Part shown: positions 10,218 through 20,252 of the stretch, piece after piece
Layout of the letters: each line of letters opens with the position of its first letter
Numbering within the stretch: the stretch's first letter is position 1
Source of the DNA: Pinus tabuliformis
Lineage: Eukaryota > Streptophyta > Pinopsida > Pinales > Pinaceae
NCBI GenBank assembly: GCA_031772625.1
Contig: CM062819.1
Location: 1,233,450,955 to 1,233,514,954 of the forward strand
DNA length: 64,000 nt
Reading direction: 5' to 3'
Program-made: the position numbers and the translations under genes
Notes under the pieces: model-generated
Told to the model about the DNA's origin: nothing
The model's input: the letters and a program-made list of their open reading frames with translations, nothing else
Database searches by the model: none

Positions 10218-12440
10218 TGTTGATTTTGGATAGCATCGGATGTGCTCTAGCCTTGAAAATTGGTGGAGAGGCTAAGGCACATGAGATCTCCAAGACCCAG
10301 AAATCGTTTGGCGAAACTCCACCCAGATGAGGAGATATTAAAATAATTAATATTTTTAATGGGTTCCTAAGTCTAAACTTAGGAAAATAAAAATATTAAT
10401 GTGTATTAATAAAATATGGGTGAGAAAGTTCTAAGTGATGAGGATCAAGCTGGTTCTAATCTTAGCCGTTGATTAAGGACTTAATCTCAGTTGTTGATTC
10501 GTCAACAGGAAAAGTATAAGAGGAGGCTTGCGGGTCAGTTGGAGATACACCAAGTGATCAAAGAATTCAATTTTCTGGGGCGAGGTTTGCTGAGGAAATC
10601 GAGTTAGTGATTAGAGTTGCAGTGAGGGGCAGTTCAACAAGGGATTTTCATCTGAGGCTGAAGAATACATAGCAAAGAGGCAACTCAGTGCCAGGAGAGA
10701 CAATGCAGGCCCTAGAAGGGTTGACGCAGAGGACACAGAGGGCTGACGTAGAAGCCGTAGAGGTTGACCCTGGGCCTCAGAGGCAGCGCTGGGGAGATTT
10801 TGTGGGGCAGACTAGGAGCAGATCAGTAGATTTTGAGCCGGGAGAGGTGTTGGAATTTCTAAGTTTAACCTGTTAGAAACTCTTCCTGTACTATCTGGTT
10901 TATTTCTTCCTACTTGTTTAATTATTTAACAAGTTATTTACCATGTAAATATTGAAAATAAACACAAGTACAGTATCAACATCTATAGATCATCAACTAA
11001 AAAAAACAAGCACACAAGTGACACCGTTATTTTTGGACCAATGTCCCCGTAAAAACCCAATGCGGGAAAATCGGTGCAGCTATTCAGAGGGTTTTATTAT
11101 TATGCAGTTTTTAGAATACAACTAGGGTGCCAGAAATGGCTTACCCAACAGAGAATGCCCGTGGTAGTAGTACCTTTCCTCGGAGACAGATATTTCGGCT
11201 GAATAATCACCGGGTGAATGATCCCACAGCAACAATCGCAGCTCCCACTGCTCTGTGTCACTCTAATAGGGACTGCCTCATCCTACCCGGCTCACTAGCA
11301 CCTAGTCTGTCCCACGAAATCCTTCCAGTGCTACCTATTGGCCCTGGGTCACCTCTGCTAGCCTCTGCGTCAGCTTCTGGAGCTTTTGTGTCATCCCCTA
11401 GACCTTCTGCATTTCACATGCTGGCCTCTCCTAGCTCTGCGCAGCTCCTGGTTGCCTCTGTATAGCACCCAGCTACCTTTGCGTTAACCTCTCAGGGCTC
11501 TGCGCTCTCTCTGGTACCAACTCTGCCTCTCTGTTATGTATTCACTGCCCCTTGCTGCTGATCACTGATTCTATCTCTCTTAGCAAGCCCCGCTCTAGAG
11601 AATAGAATGACTGATCACTCTGGTGTGTTCTCCAACTGACCCTCAAGCCTCTTCTTATACTTTTCTCGTTGGTCCTTCAACGTCCGAGATTAAATCTCTA
11701 ATCAAGGGCTAAGATTAGATTTGGCTTGATCCATGACTTTTGGAACCTTCTAACCTAGTTTTATATTAATACCCATTAATATTTTATTTTTCCTAAGTTT
11801 AGACTTAGGAACTCCATTAAAAATATTAAGTATTTTAATATCTTCCAAACTGGGTACAATCTATCCAAACAATTTCTGAGTCTTGGAGATATCATGTGCT
11901 TTAGCCTCTCCACCAATTTTCATGGCTAGAGCACATCTGATGCTACCCCAAATCAACAAGAGGGTGACGCAGCTCCTGGAGGAGTGACGCAGTTCCAGAG
12001 CAGTGCTTGGAGCAGCTTTTGCTGTCCAGCATAAGGAACAACCGGAGCTGCTGTGGGGTTTGATCATCCGGTTGCTGATTTGCCGGAATATTTGTTTCTT
12101 GATAGAGGTACTACTGCCGAGGAAATTCTCTGTTGGGTGAGCCATTTCTGGCACCCTAGTTGTATTCAGAATTTGCTTAATAATACAAACCCTCTATATG
12201 TTGCACCGATTTTCCCTAATTGGGTTTTTCCGGGGACGATTGTCCAAAAATAACAGTGTCCCTTGTGTTATTATCTCTGTTTATTGCAGTGTATGATTTG
12301 TATATTTGTGAAGAATGCAATAATGCTTACTTAGATGTTTATGCAATTAAATAACTTGTGAATGTAAAGAAGAAGTAGGAGATTGTAAACCAGTAATTGC
12401 AGTAGGGGTTTCTGATGTGTTAGATTCAGGAATTTTCACA
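10218..12440 (+). repeat. 3' LTR of element A, interrupted by solo LTR C
   Basis: LTR halves 10218-10847 and 11964-12440 flank solo LTR C; the split copies the agagg duplication. The joined halves match 2873-3997 and end in TTTTCACA followed by TSD atccc. Confidence 0.86.
10848..11958 (-). mobile_element. solo LTR C, gag-only Copia family
   Basis: 1111-bp solo LTR in minus orientation with TSD agagg (10843-10847 and 11959-11963). Ends are TGTTGGAATTTC and AATCAACA. Read on the minus strand it aligns with the LTR of element B. It is the remnant of an element lost by LTR-LTR recombination. Confidence 0.86.
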
Positions 12441-12445
12441 ATCCC

Positions 12446-13040
12446 AAGCTCGAATCTCCCTTGCAAGCTCCTCAAGTGCCTAAGCAACCCTCTCAATCTT
12501 CCTCCTCAACTCTTGCTCCAATTCCAAAAGCCCTCTCCTTGCTCTCATATGCAAATGGTGAATTATGGGAGGGGAGGAGGGCCTTTTATTTCTTTTGCCC
12601 CTCCCCTTCCTCCAAAAACTCCCCAACGTGGTTGCGTCATTTTCGCCTGCGGGGAGCGAATTTTTTTAGGGGGGAACAGTTGCTCCCTCCTAAAAAAATT
12701 CGCTCTGAGAGTGAACGAGAGTGGTCAGGGAGCGGTTGCTTCCTTGTCTGCTCCTGAAAAATCAAGGAGCAAATTTTTTTAAGGGAGCGCACTCCTAATG
12801 TCATTCCCAAACCACCCTTGAGCGGAGGACGTTCGGGGGGGGCACTCCCCCACAACCCTTGGTCCACTATTCATACGCAAATCATTGCATGGGACGTCAA
12901 GATACTTCATTAGTCCTTTCTATTGGTGGATGCATTCAATCCATAGGACTAGGGGTGATGGCCCCAGATGACGGGCCATTGCTCATTTTTCCTTGGCTTT
13001 TTTGCCTCAATGATCCCTTCTCATATTCTTTTGCATTTTA
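12446..13040. other. flank of element A, CT-rich, no gene
   Basis: Sequence continuing the flank left of element A. On the minus strand its first 100 bases are purine-rich, like a transcribed leader that could have belonged to the hAT relic at 1841-2600. A strong hairpin lies at 12656-12703. The overlapping short ORFs here look like chance frames. Confidence 0.35.
12656..12703. repeat. 22-bp hairpin, 4-nt loop
   Basis: The left arm begins gcgaattttttta and the right arm ends taaaaaaattcgc; the 22-nt arms pair with two G-T type mismatches around the loop agtt. A partial third copy (agcaaatttttttaaggg) lies near 12765. It could be the core of a foldback element, but no flanking duplication was found. 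Confidence 0.6.
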
Positions 13041-14215
13041 ACCTTTCATAATTGCTCTTAAATTTCTTTTATTAGCATCAGCCTTGAGCTTGCTAGCTCC
13101 TTCTCATGTGACTATTGAAAGGTGGACCTTTGATGGTGACATATACAATTCAACCATGAATAAGAGTATCTGGAAAAAATGGATATTGTCATGTATGGTG
13201 GGGATATGGACATGATAACCCTTTTCAAGAACTCCCTAGTATTATGAACAGCTGCAAGAAACACCACACTTTACTAGAAGAGGTTGATGACCCTTGATTG
13301 AATTGAAAACTAGGTAAAAAGATAAAATAAATATTGTCTTTATCCATCCAACAAATCTCCCAATGATCACTAGGATGACCCCTATATATGAAAATAGCAC
13401 TCATTATGAAGAATGGAAATAATGTACCTCATATGTATGTGGCACCATAAAAGTCTGACCTAAATAAGAGTTGAGATAAGCATCGAAGGCACCATCGACC
13501 ATATGCATTGTGGAGAAGTGAAGAATATGTGTGGATGCTGGTTGGAAATTTGTATCACATGAGAAAAAATTATCCTATAGTTACCTATGTATATGGATGG
13601 GTAACAAGCTTCATGGTTTCCACCTTAGTATCACTATCACTGCATTCTCCTTCATAATACATGCTTAGTGGAAACAAAGTTAAGACTTGTAGTTCAAAGT
13701 TGCACCCTTTTAGCTCCAAGATGACCTCTCCAAATGCAAATGGGTTTATGTTCGTAGGGATATTGGTAGAGGGTAAGTATTTATAGGTCAGTTTGAGTTA
13801 CCATTGGAAGTTAAATTTTTTTCCTTTTGTTATTTAACTTGAAATTTTGATAAGTAGTAGGATATTCCCTATCAATTGGTGAAGGGGTTGACAAAATCCC
13901 CAATGTCTTTGATTGTAGAGGGCATTCTTGTACACATCAACAAAGCACTATTTTGAAATGTCATAGTTGGGGTGTTTCCCCCCACTGTCCAGTACTTCAT
14001 ATGCAATGGATGTCCCCACTTACAACATTTACATCAATAGATTTGGATGAAAATATCCATGTGAATTCCTGTAAACTTTAGATAATGAGTGGATTCTCAA
14101 TTGTAGTTTAATGGTATTAATAAGGTGCCACTTTATGCACATAAGATAAATGAAATTTAATAATTGGTTAAACATTTTCAATTCTTATGTCTTCTTGGTT
14201 GATTGCAACTTTCAG
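13041..14215 (+). other. upstream intron sequence of the CRY-DASH gene
   Basis: No ORF, repeat or further cryptochrome exon was found by eye. It ends in an acceptor (tgcaactttcag) at 14215, so it is read as intron. Earlier exons would lie further left or have been lost. Confidence 0.45.
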
Positions 14216-14332
14216 GACTTGCTACGACACTATAAAGAGACCAGAAATGGAATGTTAGGTCCAGACTACTCAACAAAATTCTCCCCGTGGCTTGCATTTG
14301 GGAGTCTATCTCCACGATATATCCATGAAGAG
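14216..14332 (+). CDS. CRYD: cryptochrome-DASH, internal exon 1 of 3 seen
   Basis: Exon of 39 codons in phase 0 between acceptor ttcag (14211-14215) and donor gtagta (14333). It encodes [20 protein letters not shown] followed by [14 protein letters not shown], the signature of the FAD-binding domain of cryptochrome-DASH (plant CRY3/CRYD). CRY-DASH proteins bind FAD and an antenna folate, repair pyrimidine dimers in single-stranded DNA, and in plants are imported into chloroplasts and mitochondria. Together with the next two exons it gives 241 coding bases without stop or frameshift. The remaining exons are not visible; either introns here are very long (as in gymnosperms, possibly holding the nearby retroelements) or this is a gene fragment. 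Confidence 0.85.
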
Positions 14333-14441
14333 GTAGTATGTTCACACATGAAAATTCTAGAGGGTTGAACGTTTTCATATTTGATTGATATTCAATATAT
14401 TTTTACTTGCTTAATTTTATGATCTTGCCTAAATTCTACAG

Positions 14442-14488
14442 GTTAAACGTTATGAAAGTGAAAGAGTTGCAAATGCTTCTACGTATTG
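14442..14488 (+). CDS. CRYD: cryptochrome-DASH, internal exon 2 of 3 seen
   Basis: A 47-base exon between acceptor ctacag (ending 14441) and donor gttaga (14489). It encodes VKRYESERVANASTY, with the Trp codon split across the next intron. This is the expected continuation of the FAD-binding domain, and the reading phase fits both neighbours. Confidence 0.82.
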
Positions 14489-14845
14489 GTTAGATATTTC
14501 TTTCCTTTCTCCTTTCTTTGAGTTTGAGATTTAGTTGGTTTATTTGAAATCTTGAATAACAAAATTAATTATAGTTCAAACTTCATATTATGTAATTCAT
14601 GGTAGTGATGGGTATTGGAGCCAAAAGAATACTTAATGCTCATGATTATGCTTGGCTTCTATATTTGTACAATTCATGTAGAAATTTATATACCTCTAAA
14701 AGTTTCTCTCATGTTAAGCATATGGCAGCATTACCATGAGTAAATGAAGGTATCTGGTGAGATGCCTCAAAAAAGCGAGAATTTAGTATTTACACTTACA
14801 AGTCTTTTGTGCTTATACATGTTTCCTCTGTTTCTGTCAACGCAG

Positions 14846-14922
14846 GATTTCGTTTGAACTGATATGGAGAGATTATTTTAGATTCATATCAATCAAGTAT
14901 GGCAACTCAATTTTCCATTTGG
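14846..14922 (+). CDS. CRYD: cryptochrome-DASH, internal exon 3 of 3 seen
   Basis: A 77-base exon between acceptor aacgcag (ending 14845) and donor gtaagc (14923). It encodes ISFELIWRDYFRFISIKYGN and then SIFHLG, the conserved helix of the DASH FAD pocket. It ends in phase one, inside a Gly codon. The next expected exon was not found in 14923-18808. Confidence 0.82.
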
Positions 14923-15310
14923 GTAAGCAAGAAACTATTTCTTTCGAGCTAAGTGAGGAAAAAGCCATAGTTTTCACAAGGCAAGGTCCCTAAGCTCTTA
15001 GTGGACTTTTAGAGTATTATAATTGTAAATTACAATCTTCATTTTTATTTTCCTATTTCATTGTCCGTAACTCACAGGGGGTTTGGGCACACTTGATCAC
15101 CCACCTAAATATGCATATTTTATTGTCACCCTAGGACCACTGGATCAAAGTTGATCACTCTCCAAAAATTATGTAGATCTATAAATAGATAATACAATGA
15201 AGGCTGTATGATATCTGTATATTACGGTAATCTTCTTTCTATCTTGGGTTTTTTATTTCTAAGTATTCATCTTGTTCTTTTGTGTTTATATCAATTGGTA
15301 CCAAAGCCTG
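14923..15310 (+). other. intron with LTR-like 5' relic
   Basis: Holds a TATA-like box (tataaatag, about 15180-15188) and, 110 bases on, 'tatatca' followed by ttggtaccaaagcc (15295-15308). The latter looks like a decayed iMet primer site behind an LTR end. No matching second LTR was found, so this is a weak call. Confidence 0.3.
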
Positions 15311-15529
15311 AAAATTATGGCTTTTAGAGATCTATAGTTTTCGTCACATCAGGGATTTCCCTTCCCCAAAATTCTCCTTGGACTCTCATTTGCAAGTGCT
15401 CGAGTGATCTACAATGCATCAAAACCTTCTCCTTTTTTAAGGTTGCCGGCATGCAGCTAACCCCAGTCATTTGAGTTCTTCCATCTATTTTCTGCTCTTT
15501 TCTGAATTCCCATCATCAAAACGACAATT

Positions 15530-15850
15530 TCAAGCATCAGATTTTCAATTTATAGCATCATTATTTCAATTGATGGCATCAGATTTTCCACTATGTGCAT
15601 AAAATATTTCCAACATCAGATCTGCAATTTCTAGGATCAGGACCCAGGTATGCAATTTGCAGCATCAAATTTGTAATTTCTGACATCAGATATGGGATTG
15701 TCTGCATTAGATTTGAATGTGGTATTATAATGTGATTTCAGCATCAAAACTGCAATTTTGGGCATCAGATCTACAATTCCTAACAATAGGTTTTCAATTC
15801 CCTGCATCAGATCATCACTTGTCAGCATCCAATCTGCAATTTCCTGCAAC
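15530..15850. repeat. degenerate tandem repeat, unit about 25-35 bp
   Basis: Roughly ten imperfect copies of a unit like gcatcagatctgcaattt follow one another. Spacing varies and copies differ by many bases. An apparent minus-strand ORF (15637-15855) just reads the repeat. It lies in the presumed intron of the CRY-DASH gene. Confidence 0.6.
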
Positions 15851-16379
15851 CACATCTACATAATCTCCATCTCATTGTTGTGTCAAATCTTTGTTACCTC
15901 CTGGGAGGTACCCTATGTTTTTTCATGGACAACACCATTGTAAGATGAATAAGATCCAAGTCCCAAAGCCTTGTAGACCATGTGATTATTATGTATATGG
16001 TGTCCTAGGCCTTTTGTGGTCAGCCATGCCTGGTCCGTTTAAGCTCCACTCTCAATTTCTTTTGTGAATTTCAATTTCTTGAGATGGATCTATTGGGATA
16101 CATGGTTTATGAAGACATTGCTTTTGTGGGGGTGATCGCATTATGTAGGCCTTTTTGTGTCCATGTTTTAAGTGCACCTATGTCTTTCCCACATGGTCAT
16201 GTGTCATAGAGTCTGCATGCATCTCCTTGGTTGTGGTGCAACATATTCATTTCTCCACATGGTAGTCTCACAGTTCCCAATAAAATTCATGTTTCTTGAG
16301 GCACTTCATAGATCCCAATGCACAAGGCCTTGTTGCTAGAAAATCTAGCAGGGCCTAGTGCAAAGCCTCACTAGGCAGA

Positions 16380-17430
16380 TCTACACCTCAAGGCAGAGAT
16401 CAGCTACCAAAGACACATCAACAGCCTTTCTCTAGCCATTTAGTGGTGTTCAACCACAAGGGATGCTTCCCTAAAAGAATCACCTAAAGGATATTCAATA
16501 AGAATGGCTCAAGGTGATGGATGAGGTCTAAAGATTGGCATGTAGTACCAGCAGAGCCTAGCTGGCCTATGTAATCTTTACCAAAGTTCAAACACTCTAT
16601 CCCTAGATCAATTAAGTCAATTATAGGGCTGTTATAAGTGAGGGTTTTGCAGATTTCCAATGATAGGATATGTGATGTCATATAACAGCTGGAAGAAAAG
16701 GTCTTATAATGATAGATCAACAAAGGATTAATACCTTCAATTAGATATAAAGGATATAGGGTTTACAATGGAGTTTTATGGCTGAAACATGCATAGAACA
16801 ACAATTGGATAACAAGGAAAGGTGGAGATAACAAGTCATCTCAATGATAACCAACCATCATCTGGGCTCTGGAACAAGCAATGTCCATCAACAATGTCAA
16901 GACCAGCCTAGGGGCGTCCTGGGTCCATCTGGGCACATCATCAACTGGCCTAATGCCCAAGCTTGTTAGCTCAACATTTCAGCTTTTGGTGTTGCATATG
17001 GGGGTCAATTACCATGTGAAATCATCTCATAGTCAAACTCTCATCTCTTGAGGGACCATGCTCCATCATAAAGGTCAAAAACTGCTCGGAACAAGGTACA
17101 ATGGCCTGGAGTGGTGCTAAAGAAAGTCAAGCCCATCCCTCAAGGGGTTTTACTGTTGTGATAACACTACCTGGCATAAACCTCTAAAGATAAAGTGAGA
17201 TCAATAATCATTAGGGACTATTGTCACAAAATCTGGCATGGCTTGTGAAGGGACTCACAAGGCAAGGGCTAGACCCTACAGCGACAATGAGGAAGGATTT
17301 CCATTGTCACCTCAACAATCTTTCTCTTGTTGTTTAGTGGAATTTCACCACAAGGGAGGCTTCCTTATATTCACCTATAAGGTTATTATTTTTAAAGGGC
17401 TCAAGGTGATACAAATGGAGTAGGGAAAGA
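16380..17430. repeat. diverged direct repeat pair, about 880 bp apart
   Basis: The block near 16410-16525 recurs near 17290-17415; both carry tttagtgg, a 'ccacaaggga.gcttcc' word and 'ggctcaaggtgat'. They could be the ends of a very old element or a tandem segment duplication. No coding sequence is seen between them. Confidence 0.45.
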
Positions 17431-18808
17431 TAAGCTTAAATGTTCTTTATAAGGGAACATGTATACAAACCCTAGACTAGCCAAGGACTACTACAAATTA
17501 GGGTTTATAGATATACAATGATAAGGAGTATCTAGACATGTCGATGTCAAAGAAACGATCCCCTCAATAAATTAACTCAACAAAGGAATAAGGGGAACCC
17601 TTAGTTAGGCCACAACTTGAAGCTTGGCTAGGGACTAGGCTTTTAGTGGCACAAAAGAGCTTGAAAAAGATGACATTGGCCCTAATTAGGGAGGTTTTTA
17701 CCACAATTAATGCTAGATAATGTGTTTAAAAGGTTTATGAATGCAAACCATGGAATTTCATCCACAAACATTCCCTCAATCTCAAAATACCTATTGGCTT
17801 GCCTTAAAGAGCCTAGGAGAGATGAGAAAAGGTAAACATTTAGGTTTTGATAGGTTTTTTTAATCAACACAAACTTAGCCAATGCCTAATCCTACTTGGG
17901 CTCTTGGATTTTTAGGGAAAGTTTTTAAAGAAGATGAAAACTGATTGGAGTAACAGGAAAAATTATTTTTGCTCTTGTAAAACCCTAGCTATCTTTTTTT
18001 GGGGGAGTGGAGAAATTGAATATAGAATATGTGCCCTAGGAATTGTTCCATAGGTTTCAAGGAAGAATAATTTTAACGTGCAAAATTTCACCAAGATTTG
18101 CAATAAACAAGATGCATTTAGTCCTGGAACGTTTAGAAACCCTAGCATCAATTCATTCACATGCAAAATATAGAAAAATCAGCAATAAACTTACAAATTC
18201 TACCAAGAAACTCTTCTTTCAATCCCAAAAGGATGTCTCTAATGCAAAAATCAATCTCCAATATAAAGATGCTCCATAAAAATCACCTTTTGCCAAGTAG
18301 TGAATTAGACAAGGGCAATTCACACTCTCTCTAAGGAGGCTGAATTCACATGTGTGATGATGAAAAGAAGAAGTGGAGGGACCCCCTATTTATATGAAGG
18401 TCTATCCCTTCACTTTTACAAATAATTAAGCCTTCAAGCCCTAAAACAAGTTTGACTTTGAGTGTTGGACAAGACAAGAGGTTACAAGCCAGCGTTATAA
18501 CTCAAAACAATAAAATAATGCTATAAATTCCCACACGTGTGGGTCGATATAAAGGAAGAAAATTTACACCTACTTATTCTACCAATTGAAGTCATTTTCT
18601 TGATTACATGGCCTCTGTTCAATCCTTATACTTGCAAAAAGATCCTATCGACAATCAAATTCTCACACAATGGCCTCACATGACATAAAAGAAATTATCT
18701 CCACACAGTATTTTCTCCAAGAAAAAGTAATGCTTTAATATTATCTCACTAAACAACCATTACAAATGAGAGGAGCCTCCAATATATAGAGTTTTAAGCT
18801 CAACCACT
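17431..18808. other. no gene recognised; minus-strand TATA-like box
   Basis: AT-rich sequence with only short chance ORFs. On the minus strand a TATA-like box (catataaatagg, about 18385-18396) precedes a CT-rich stretch, so this may be the promoter part of an old LTR in minus orientation. I found no partner LTR. Confidence 0.3.
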
Positions 18809-20103
18809 TGATAATTTTTATATTTTGTAGCTCAGATAGGGGTTCTAGTCTCAGGAGGTGTCATTGAGGCTAAGAGCACACGAGAATAAAATATCTCCAA
18901 GCCCAGGAAAACTTTCTAATGGAAAATGTCTTAGTTAGATTATTGACCAATTTTTAATAATTTTCCTAAGACTAACTTAGGAAACAAGTAGCCCCGAGGG
19001 TTAGCTCAAATGGTTGAGTTCCCGTTGATAGTACTCTCCCGGTTTGAGAGGTCACGGGATCAAACCTCCTCGGGGTCAGGTCTGAAACGGCCGAACGGCA
19101 GTTCCCTTCGGGGAGTTGCCCCGCTTCTCTACGTGGATGTAGCGGCCCACCTCTGGTGCCCCGTGAACCACACGGAAAAAAAAAAAAAAAAAAAAAAAAA
19201 AAACTTAGGAAACAAGTTAATTAATCAATATTAATTGAGACAAGTCGATTTCTCTCTAGTGACTTCTAGAGAAGTTACTTGATAGAGTCAAGATGATCTT
19301 ATCCATCGACCGGGATTAGATCTTGGCCATTGAATTCTCAACGAGAGATTATAAGAGGAAATCGATGGGAATCTTAGAGATCAACAAATGAATAGAGGCA
19401 CGGTGGTAGCGTGGGGTTTGACACCAATGAGGGTTTCAACATTGATTGAGCCAGAAGTATTTACCAAAGTTTATTCTTCCAGCTTTTGAGTTTCAGAGGG
19501 AGTTTTTGCAAGGGCCAAATTATTTTGTAGGAGGCCGAGTTTTATAGTGAGGGTTGTGTGCTCCAAGAGGAAGTTGATTTGTAGGAGAAAGGATGAATTG
19601 CCAGAAGAGGCCAATTTGCTAGTGGAGGCCAAGATTTTTCTCCAGTAGTGCGAGTTGCCATTGGAGACCAAATTCCTCCAGGCCACATTTTTGGGCCAAG
19701 AGTGTGCCATACAGGAGGGTCGAGTTGCTTCCAGAGGGCCAAATTAACTTGCAAAAGTGACGATTGATTTTTGTTGGAGCTTTACCATTCAACGACAAGC
19801 AATTATAATATCTATCAATTACAGAATTGTTGAAGAGATAACAAAACCCTCATCTGCAGAAGTTTTCCCCACATTAGGGTTTTTCTAGGGACATTTGCCC
19901 AAAAATATCGATGGCCATTTTTAGATGTGCAGTTTTCTAAGTTCCTATGAATTTTTAATTGGTGAATATTGTCGTAGTGTTTTTATTCAGTATTTGTAGT
20001 AAATATTTTTGCTAAGACAAATAATATTTAAAAGGATAGGTTGAATAATCACTAGATAACTACAATAAGTTCTAGATCAAAGTTAGATCTCAGAATCTTC
20101 ACA
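18809..20103 (+). repeat. 5' LTR of element F, with a SINE inside
   Basis: LTR from TGATAATTTTT to CAGAATCTTCACA; without the SINE and one TSD copy it is about 1067 bp. TATA-like tataagagg near 19350. It aligns with 40476-41573 along its length but with many differences, consistent with an old insertion. Confidence 0.78.
18989..19201 (+). mobile_element. tRNA-derived SINE with long poly(A)
   Basis: 213-bp SINE flanked by a perfect 15-bp TSD, aacttaggaaacaag (18974-18988 and 19202-19216). The head folds like a tRNA: ccccgagg pairs with cctcgggg, with an A box ttagctcaaatgg (19001-19013) and a B box gatcaaacc (19058-19066). A non-tRNA body of about 100 bp follows, ending in an uninterrupted run of about 26 A. 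The clean tail and TSD mark a recent insertion that used LINE enzymes. The ORF reading through it (poly-Lys) is meaningless. Confidence 0.88.
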
Positions 20104-20252
20104 CGGTATTAGAGCATATTTGAAGCGCAAAAGGTTATTTGAGAAGCTCAACGCAGGGTGTAGGAGAGGAAATTGAGGGTTTCTAAAACCCAAATCGATC
20201 TGTTCTAGATTTACTTGGAGGTTGCTTCTTTTATTTCGAGAGTTTCAGAGAA

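Larger units (their letters stand above)
2873..12440 (+). mobile_element. gag-only Copia-type element A, with nested B and C
   Basis: Complete LTR element with a 5-bp TSD atccc (2868-2872 and 12441-12445). Order: 5' LTR 2873-3997, iMet primer site 3998-4009, leader, gag in two pieces (4627-4890 and 9049-9642), a non-coding 3' module (9643-10217), polypurine tract aagagggag, and 3' LTR 10218-12440. No protease, integrase or reverse transcriptase sequence is present. Element B sits in gag and solo LTR C in the 3' LTR. It resembles the plant TR-GAG class of gag-only LTR elements. Movement would need enzymes from a partner such as an F-type Copia. Confidence 0.85.

Noticed and set aside
11127-11465. 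112-residue plus-strand ORF
   Set aside because: It lies wholly inside solo LTR C and matches non-coding sequence of the other family LTRs.
12859-13041. 60-residue ORF next to element A
   Set aside because: No recognisable domain and no conserved neighbour; a frame this short is expected by chance.
18989-19080. tRNA gene
   Set aside because: The tRNA-like head continues into a SINE body with poly(A) and a 15-bp TSD, and the cloverleaf is imperfect.
19010-19234. Lys-rich small protein
   Set aside because: The frame reads through the SINE and its poly(A) tail.
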